This document shows positions 14,437 to 19,441 of a stretch of DNA of 19,441 nt, piece by piece. Where the stretch lies: the NCBI GenBank assembly GCA_005877855.1, contig VBOF01000062.1, positions 1 through 19,441 of the forward strand, written 5' to 3'. The notes beneath the pieces were generated by a model. That model ran no database searches and was not told where the DNA came from. It was given only the letters and a program-made list of their open reading frames with translations. The position numbers were made by a program, and so were the translations under genes. How positions within the stretch are numbered: position 1 is the stretch's first letter; every line of letters begins with the position of its first letter. The stretch comes from Nitrospirota bacterium (GTDB lineage Bacteria; Nitrospirota; Nitrospiria; Nitrospirales; NS-4).

Positions 14437-14916
14437 ATGAAAACAGTTGCCAATGTAGCCCTTGCCCTCGGCGTCGCGATCGCAACGCCGGTATACGCCC
14501 AGGATGCCGGGAATACCAACATGGAGATCTTGCTTCAGAAAGTCAAAGCGGACAAGAAGCTGCTGGTCGCAAGCAACATGGGGTTGAGCGATGCGGAGGG
14601 CCAGAACTTCTGGCCGCTCTATGACGCCTATCAAAAAGAGTTGGAGGAAGTCAATCAACGGCTCGACAGGACGATCAATGAGTACGCCGATGCGTACAAT
14701 GCGGGCCAGGGCACAATCTCAAACGAGACGGCCAAGAAACTGTTGAACGACGCGTTGTCGGTTGAAGAAGCGGAAGTGAAGCTCAAACAGGCCTACGCGG
14801 AGAAGATCGGAAAGGTGCTGTCGGCGACGAAGACTGCCCGGTACATCCAGATGGAGACCAAGATGCGGGCCGTCATCAAAGTGGAGCTGGCCAAGTCGAT
14901 CCCGCTCGTCTACTAA
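14437..14916 (+). CDS. secreted helical protein of unknown function
   Basis: 159 aa with a good AAAAGGAGG (14424-14432) before ATG 14437. The signal peptide covers residues 1-21 (cleavage after VYA). The mature part is almost wholly helical and charged, without cysteines or a metal-binding pattern: NMEILLQKVKADKKLLVASN, then NFWPLYDAYQKELEEVNQRL, and a C-terminal helix with YIQMETKMRAVIK. The overall look (small, periplasmic, all-helical, with the WPLYDAY core) resembles Spy/CpxP-type chaperone-like proteins, but no LTxxQ motif is seen. It sits between the pqi and efflux operons, which would suit an envelope-stress role; that is inference. I do not recognise a named family. Confidence 0.75.
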   Translation: MKTVANVALALGVAIATPVYAQDAGNTNMEILLQKVKADKKLLVASNMGLSDAEGQNFWPLYDAYQKELEEVNQRLDRTINEYADAYNAGQGTISNETAKKLLNDALSVEEAEVKLKQAYAEKIGKVLSATKTARYIQMETKMRAVIKVELAKSIPLVY

Positions 14917-14984
14917 ACGGTCGGAACTCATCGGATGGCGATGAACTTCACACTCCAAACTCTGAGGGTGCAGGATGATAATGA

Positions 14985-15056
14985 GAGGATGAGAAAAGGG
15001 GACAGGCTACTTTGTTGAGACTCCTTGTCTATGGACTGGCCGCGCTCGCGCTGACC
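14985..15056 (+). repeat. 72-bp direct repeat, copy B
   Basis: Matches copy A at 8236-8307 with three mismatches, in the same orientation and 6.75 kb apart. It covers the untranslated leader and the first 14 codons of the small gene at 15015. Copy B appears to be the parental locus, because the gene downstream of it reads as a coherent secreted protein while copy A runs into an unrelated tail. Confidence 0.85.
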
Positions 15057-15209
15057 TTTGCGCGCCCCCTCAGTGCTGCGCCGGATCGTCCTTACAAGGA
15101 GAAGTTTCTTTCTGATGAGGCACTCGATATTCTTGGGCAGGATGCGAAGGTCGGGGATATTGATGCCGACCTGCTCAACCTCTTTATAGAAGCTCAGGTG
15201 TACAAATAG
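15015..15209 (+). CDS. small secreted protein of unknown function
   Basis: 64 aa with TTG 15015 as start; this aligns with the ATG of repeat copy A (8266). TTG 15012 would add one residue. GGGG of the repeat lies about 12 nt upstream, a weak ribosome site. A signal peptide (about 1-21, ending SAA) is followed by a 43-residue acidic mature peptide (APDRPYKEKFLSDEALDILG then DADLLNLFIEAQVYK). No cysteine, repeat or known domain is visible. The first 14 codons lie within the 72-bp repeat. The frame is coherent up to TAG, so it may be a real small gene, but without homologues to compare this is moderate at best. Confidence 0.5.
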   Translation: MRLLVYGLAALALTFARPLSAAPDRPYKEKFLSDEALDILGQDAKVGDIDADLLNLFIEAQVYK

Positions 15210-15275
15210 AAGTTTGGCCTCAGACAGAGTCTATTCCCGGTTCGAACACTGTTCCGGCTCACAAAGGCATGGAAG

Positions 15276-15282
15276 AAAGGAG
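15276..15282 (+). promoter_or_regulatory. Shine-Dalgarno AAAGGAG of the TolC-like gene
   Basis: AAAGGAG ends 7 nt before ATG 15290 and overlaps the frame of the upstream ATG 15269, so it supports 15290 as the start. The gap 15210-15275 contains no other feature that I can support. Confidence 0.5.
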
Positions 15283-15289
15283 AGCTGCG

Positions 15290-16648
15290 ATGAACCGATG
15301 CACGATCCAAGCTGTCGCGATTGGTTGCATACTGTGGGGGGCGCCGACTCCGGCCTGGTGCAAGGAGGCGAAACCGGCCGCGGCGCCCATTCTCACGCTC
15401 GAGCAGGCGGTGGATCTGGCCATGCAGAACAATCGTCCCCTGAAGACCGCAACACTGGAAGTGGAAAAAGCCGAGGACACAACCGATGCCGCGCGCACCA
15501 GGCGTTTTCCTGCGCTCAACATTTTAGGCATCTCGGGCTCACGGCTCTCGGAATCAAAATTCGAGTTTAATCAGGGCGCCTTCGGGACGTTCCCCGGCAT
15601 CGGACCGGTGCCCGGCGCCAATACTGAGATCAAGGAACCTCCTCGCTGGTCCACCTTTGTGTTAGCCAGCGCGATCCAGCCTCTGACGCCGCTCTTGCGA
15701 ATCAACGAAGGCATCCGGCTCAGCGAGGTGACAGAGCAGGTGGCTCAGGAACAACGGCGGGAGCAACTGCACGCGGTCGTCAACCAGGTGAAGCGGGGGT
15801 ATTTCCAGGCGCAGCAAATCCAGACTGCGCTGGAGGCGACCGACGAAGCGATCAAATCTCTGCAAGAACTTGATCGGATTGTCCAGGAACAGGTGACACA
15901 GCGCAAGGCACTGCGCGCAGACAGTCTGGAGGTCAAGACCCGTCTCGCGGAGGCAACGCACAGGGCCGTGACATTGGACAGTGATCTGGCCTCACAGAAG
16001 GAACGGCTCAATGATCTGCTCGGACGGGAGGTTCGGAGCGAATTCAGTCTGGAGCCAGTGTCGATCATTTCAACGTCCCACCTCGACGCCGAGACGGTGG
16101 TGACTCGGGCGCTGCAGCGGCGGCCGTCGCTGAAGACTGCGCGGTTGCGCGTGCAGCAGGCAGAACACGACAAGCGCATCAAGGCGCTCCACTATGTTCC
16201 CGATTTATCCGTGATCGTTGCCCATGCACAGGCGGTCAATATTGGTCAGGTGCTTCCTACTCAGATCTCGGTGGCCGGTTTTCTCCTCAGTTGGGAAGTC
16301 TTCGACTGGGGTCGAAAGCAGCGTGAGCTGGCTGAGAAACGCCGTGCTGTTGATCAAACGCTGCTCGGAGTGCTTGAAGCGGAGGCCCAGGTTGCGGTTG
16401 AGGAGAGACATCTGCTACGTAACCTGGAAGACGCGCAGAGTCTCTTGCCTGTGAAGCGGTTGGCCCAGGAGGCGGCGCAAGAGAAGTTGCGCGTGACCAT
16501 GAACCGCTATACTCAGAAGGCCGCATTGTTGCAGGATGTCCTCCAGGCGCAGTCGGCGCTGGCCGACGCCAACCACCAATACCAGCAAGCAATCCTTGGC
16601 GTGATGACGGCGCAGGCTGACTTTGAAAAGGCCATTGGTGAAGAATGA
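15290..16648 (+). CDS. TolC-family outer-membrane efflux channel
   Basis: 452 aa from ATG 15290. An N-terminal signal peptide (about 1-24) precedes TLEQAVDLAMQNN (36-48), the standard opening of the first OEP repeat. The second repeat starts at about residue 265 (HLDAETVVTRALQRRPSLKTARLRVQQAE). Both have the long coiled helices of the TolC periplasmic tunnel, and the protein ends in the final helix QQAILGVMTAQADFEKAIG. Trimers form a channel across the outer membrane and periplasm that completes tripartite pumps. Its stop overlaps the start of the HlyD/EmrA gene (ATGA 16645), so it is the first gene of a three-gene efflux operon. The length is in the usual range and the gene appears intact. 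Substrates cannot be predicted. Confidence 0.9.
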   Translation: MNRCTIQAVAIGCILWGAPTPAWCKEAKPAAAPILTLEQAVDLAMQNNRPLKTATLEVEKAEDTTDAARTRRFPALNILGISGSRLSESKFEFNQGAFGTFPGIGPVPGANTEIKEPPRWSTFVLASAIQPLTPLLRINEGIRLSEVTEQVAQEQRREQLHAVVNQVKRGYFQAQQIQTALEATDEAIKSLQELDRIVQEQVTQRKALRADSLEVKTRLAEATHRAVTLDSDLASQKERLNDLLGREVRSEFSLEPVSIISTSHLDAETVVTRALQRRPSLKTARLRVQQAEHDKRIKALHYVPDLSVIVAHAQAVNIGQVLPTQISVAGFLLSWEVFDWGRKQRELAEKRRAVDQTLLGVLEAEAQVAVEERHLLRNLEDAQSLLPVKRLAQEAAQEKLRVTMNRYTQKAALLQDVLQAQSALADANHQYQQAILGVMTAQADFEKAIGEE

Positions 16649-17799
16649 AGATTGTGCCTGACGCACCTGTAGCTGACAAGCCGGCTGCGCCTGCAGCCGA
16701 CAAGCCGCCATTGCCTGCACAGCCACAGACAAGTGATCGCCCACGTGCCGGAAGCCGCCTTTTGGCCAAGCTGCGCGCTCTCGTTATTCCCATTGCAGTC
16801 TTGCTGCTCGCGGTGGGGATCGTGGTCCTCATCACGACCCGGTGGAACTCGTGGGTTGGCGGCCGATCAACACAATCGACAGACGATGCCTATGTCCGGG
16901 CCGATGTCACGCCGCTGAGCACCAAGATCTCTGGCATTGTGTCGGTGGTCGCGGTCGAGGACTACCAGCAAGTCAAGGCCGGTGATCTCCTCGTGCAGAT
17001 CAAAGACGATGATTTTCGCGCGCAAGTGGAGCAGGCCGAGGCCGGCGTGCTCGCGGCACAGGCCGCGTTGGAAAACAACCACCGACAAAAAGAGCTGCAA
17101 TCCAGCAAGATCGCGCAGGCTCAGGCCAACGTCAAGGCGACCGGTGCCGATGTTGAACGCACCAGGCTCGAACGAGTCCGCGAAGAGGAGCTGGAGAAAA
17201 CGGGGTCGAGCACACACCAAAAGCTCGAGCAAGCGGTGGCGGATGAAGAACGCCTGCGGGCGACGCTGAGCAGCCGCCAGGCCGAGGTGGAGACGCAGCG
17301 CAGGGAGGTGGCGGTGTTGGATGCTCAAGAGATACAACTCAAGGCGGATATGAGCGCAAGGGAGGCGGCGGTCAAGCTGGCTCGGATCAACCTCGACTAC
17401 ACGCGGATCGTGGTGCCGACCGATGGGATAGTGGGAGAGCGAAAGGTTCGGGCCGGCCAACTGGTGAGTCCAGGGACTCAGGTGATCTCGCTGGTGGGAC
17501 AGACGGTTTGGGTCGTCGCAAACTATAAGGAGACGCAACTGAGAAATGTCCGAGCAGGGGACAAGGCGGACGTGATAGTAGACGGCGTGCCGGGTGTGGT
17601 GTTCACCGGTCGTGTCGAGACAGTTTCTCCTGCCAGTGGATCACAGTTCAGCCTGCTCCCACCCGACAATGCCACAGGCAATTTCACTAAAATCGCGCAG
17701 CGAATCCCGGTCAAGATCGTGCTCGATCCCAAACAGGCTCTGACCGAACGCCTTCGGCCGGGAATGTCGGTGATCGCGACCATCAAGACGACCCCATGA
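16645..17799 (+). CDS. emrA: EmrA/HlyD-family membrane fusion protein
   Basis: 384 aa. A proline/alanine-rich cytoplasmic N-terminus contains the repeated unit ADKP/AADKP (10-20). One membrane helix follows (about 45-65), then TDDAYVRADVTPLSTKISG (79-97), the signature of the EmrA barrel/lipoyl entry. A long alpha-hairpin (about 120-235, rich in E, A, R and Q) and the returning lipoyl half (LDYTRIVVPTDGIVGERKV) complete the protein, with NYKETQL in the beta-barrel. It bridges the MFS pump in the inner membrane to the TolC channel. It is joined to both neighbours by ATGA overlaps. The assignment is firm; the Ala/Pro repeat at the N-terminus is not a usual family feature. Confidence 0.92.
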   Translation: MKIVPDAPVADKPAAPAADKPPLPAQPQTSDRPRAGSRLLAKLRALVIPIAVLLLAVGIVVLITTRWNSWVGGRSTQSTDDAYVRADVTPLSTKISGIVSVVAVEDYQQVKAGDLLVQIKDDDFRAQVEQAEAGVLAAQAALENNHRQKELQSSKIAQAQANVKATGADVERTRLERVREEELEKTGSSTHQKLEQAVADEERLRATLSSRQAEVETQRREVAVLDAQEIQLKADMSAREAAVKLARINLDYTRIVVPTDGIVGERKVRAGQLVSPGTQVISLVGQTVWVVANYKETQLRNVRAGDKADVIVDGVPGVVFTGRVETVSPASGSQFSLLPPDNATGNFTKIAQRIPVKIVLDPKQALTERLRPGMSVIATIKTTP

Positions 17800-19421
17800 C
17801 CGCGACTACGAGCGCCGCTCCATCGCCGCCACTCGTCCAATCGAGATTCGCGGTTAAGCCCAATGTCTATATCGGGACCCTCGGTGTGTTTCTCGGTGCT
17901 GGCATCGCGTCCTTGAGCGCACGTCTGGTCGGCGTCGGTCTTCCCGACCTTCGCGGCGCTCTTGGATTTGGAGTTGACGAAGCCGCCTGGATTCCGACCG
18001 CCTACGACATGGCCCTCATGTTCATGGGTCCCTTTTCGGTCTACCTCGGCGGACTCTTGGGCGTCCGGCGGGTGCTGCTTCCGGCGGCCACCGTGTTTGT
18101 TCTCGTCTCGATCCTGCTGCCGTTCTCTCCGAACCTGGGCACGATGCTTGTTTTGCAGGCGATCAGCGGGCTGTCGTCCGGCACCTTTTATCCACTCACA
18201 CTGACCTACGCGCTCCGCGGTCTGCCCATGCGCTATGTGATCTACGGGATCGGCGTGTACTCCATGGACATCATCGGCGCACTCAATATCGGGACGCCGC
18301 TACAGGCCTGGTACATGGAGCATTGGTCCTGGCGCTGGATCTTCTGGCACAGCGCGCTCGTGACGCCGCTGATGATGCTCTGCATTTATCTTGCGATCCC
18401 GCACCCGCCGAAGCGCACCGGTCCGAGGCCGGACCTGAGTTGGCGGGGTTTCCTCTATGCGAGTGTCGGCCTGAGCCTGATCTACGGCGCGCTTGAGCAA
18501 GGCGAACGTCTGGACTGGCTCAACTCCGGGGTGATCGTCGCCATGCTGACGGCCGCGGCCTTTCTGCTGCTCGCTGCTGTGGTCCGGCGCTGGCTGTCGC
18601 CGAATCCCATGGTGCGTCTTCCCTTCCTGGCATACCGCAACACTCTGCTCATCGGTGCGGGCCTGTTCTCGTTTCGCTTCACGCTGCTCGCGGTATCACT
18701 CCTCATTCCGGCGTACCTTGGGGCGATCCAGAGCTATCGCCCCCTGCAGACGGGGACTGTGCTGCTCTGGGTGCTGGTGCCGCAGTTCGTCATGGGCTTC
18801 ATCAGCGCCCAGCTCATGCGATGGATTGACGGGCGTCTGATCTTTGCGCTTGGCTTTGCCACCGTCGCGGTGGCGTGTTTCATGAACGCGCAGTTGACCA
18901 GCGCGTGGGCCGCGGAGAACTTCTGGTGGCCTCAGCTTGTCCTGGCGGTCGGCTTATCATTCACCATGGTCGGGCTGATTGGCAACATCGCTCAGCAGGC
19001 GCTGACGACAGGCGCCATCTCCAGGCCGTTCGACATCCTGACCTATTCAGCGTATTTCCATGTGATCCGGTTGTTCGGGGGCGAGGTCGGGGCGGCCTTC
19101 ATGCAACGCCTCGTTGAGGTGCGTGAAAAGTTCCATTCGAACGTGATTGGCCTGCACGTCGAGTTCGGGAACTGGTTGACGGATGAGCGGCTGCGGATGC
19201 TCACCGGCGGCCTGTATCCCGGTTCGTCCGGTCTGGAGGAATCCCAGGAACGGGCGATAGCGCTGCTTTCGGCCCAGGTCAAAAAGCAGGCCTATACACT
19301 GGCCTATATCGATGGTTTCCTGATGATCGCCTGGCTGTGTGTCGGGATGATTATTCTGATCGCCTGCATGAAACCGATGAGGATTCATTTTGATTCGTCT
19401 TCAATCGAGCCACCCAAGTGA
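17796..19421 (+). CDS. emrB: DHA2-family MFS drug transporter, EmrB-like
   Basis: 541 aa with about 14 hydrophobic helices, as expected of the 14-TM DHA2 drug:proton antiporters. Early motifs are VGLPDLRGALGFGVDEAAWI and PTAYDMALMFMGPF with GGLLGVRR, the helix 1-3 loop signature. The C-terminus ends in a charged tail (KPMRIHFDSS). It would export lipophilic compounds using the proton gradient and hand them to the EmrA-TolC conduit. The gene begins within the EmrA stop (ATGA 17796). No regulator gene (MarR- or TetR-type) lies inside the window, so regulation cannot be told. The last 20 nt (19422-19441) after its stop show nothing. Confidence 0.92.
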   Translation: MTATTSAAPSPPLVQSRFAVKPNVYIGTLGVFLGAGIASLSARLVGVGLPDLRGALGFGVDEAAWIPTAYDMALMFMGPFSVYLGGLLGVRRVLLPAATVFVLVSILLPFSPNLGTMLVLQAISGLSSGTFYPLTLTYALRGLPMRYVIYGIGVYSMDIIGALNIGTPLQAWYMEHWSWRWIFWHSALVTPLMMLCIYLAIPHPPKRTGPRPDLSWRGFLYASVGLSLIYGALEQGERLDWLNSGVIVAMLTAAAFLLLAAVVRRWLSPNPMVRLPFLAYRNTLLIGAGLFSFRFTLLAVSLLIPAYLGAIQSYRPLQTGTVLLWVLVPQFVMGFISAQLMRWIDGRLIFALGFATVAVACFMNAQLTSAWAAENFWWPQLVLAVGLSFTMVGLIGNIAQQALTTGAISRPFDILTYSAYFHVIRLFGGEVGAAFMQRLVEVREKFHSNVIGLHVEFGNWLTDERLRMLTGGLYPGSSGLEESQERAIALLSAQVKKQAYTLAYIDGFLMIAWLCVGMIILIACMKPMRIHFDSSSIEPPK

Positions 19422-19441
19422 TTCGGCCTCTGGTGTCGGTG

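Noticed and set aside
15239..15257. GGTTCGAA followed by GTTCCGG, which recalls a tRNA T-loop
   Set aside because: No acceptor or anticodon arms can be built around it and there is no CCA end.
16660..16718. Short repeated GCxGACAAGCCG units in the emrA 5' end considered as a regulatory or CRISPR-like repeat
   Set aside because: They are in frame and encode an Ala/Asp/Lys/Pro-rich linker, too few and too short for an array.
1..19441. Search for CRISPR arrays, tRNA/rRNA genes and intact insertion sequences
   Set aside because: No regularly spaced repeats, no RNA-gene folds and no complete transposase were seen by eye on either strand.

Overview
The window is one strand-uniform block: every gene I can support reads on the + strand. 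It comes from a moderately high-GC, Gram-negative, double-membraned bacterium, shown by an outer-membrane TolC-type channel, lipoproteins, an MCE (PqiB) system and periplasmic cytochromes. The mix of SoxCD-like sulfite dehydrogenase, bd-type oxidase, PPK2 and many exported cytochromes would fit a Nitrospirota-like or related environmental chemolithotroph. That placement is inference and no marker gene is present to confirm it.

Layout. (1) 1-231: 3' end of an SDR oxidoreductase. (2) 280-804: exported P460-like monohaem protein. (3) 980-3150: Tat-exported SoxC-like molybdoenzyme, its cytochrome c partner (SoxD-like) and a DUF302 protein that overlaps the cytochrome gene by 83 nt. (4) 3276-5812: ferritin-like protein, a three-domain protein (cNMP-binding fold, thioredoxin-like fold, thioredoxin-reductase-like fold) and a small UBP-type zinc finger. 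(5) 5904-8234: cytochrome bd/CIO oxidase; subunit I is broken by an internal deletion plus frame change, while subunit II is intact. (6) 8236-8367: first copy of a 72-bp direct repeat, leading into a short chimeric ORF. (7) 8410-10701: an in-frame fusion of a PPK2 polyphosphate kinase with an M48 lipoprotein metalloprotease. (8) 10883-14382: PqiA (split in two), PqiB and PqiC, a phospholipid-transport operon. (9) 14437-15209: a secreted helical protein and a small secreted peptide whose gene start carries the second copy of the 72-bp repeat. (10) 15290-19421: a TolC/EmrA/EmrB-type tripartite efflux operon.

How the parts may work together. SoxCD-like and P460-like proteins are periplasmic electron-transfer enzymes, and the bd oxidase would be a quinol-oxidising sink. 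The ferritin, reductase-like protein and zinc finger look like an iron/redox-stress module. Pqi, M48 and Emr proteins deal with the envelope. The common theme is redox and envelope stress.

The most notable pattern is that several conserved genes meet too abruptly: SoxD/DUF302 near 2750, cydA near 6020, the repeat-linked chimeric ORF at 8307, and PPK2/M48 near 9196. This suggests either a deletion-prone genome or assembly errors, and should be settled from reads before biological conclusions are drawn. The strongest candidate for a little-described system is the three-domain reductase-like protein, which lacks its expected redox cysteines and is paired with a UBP finger and a ferritin.
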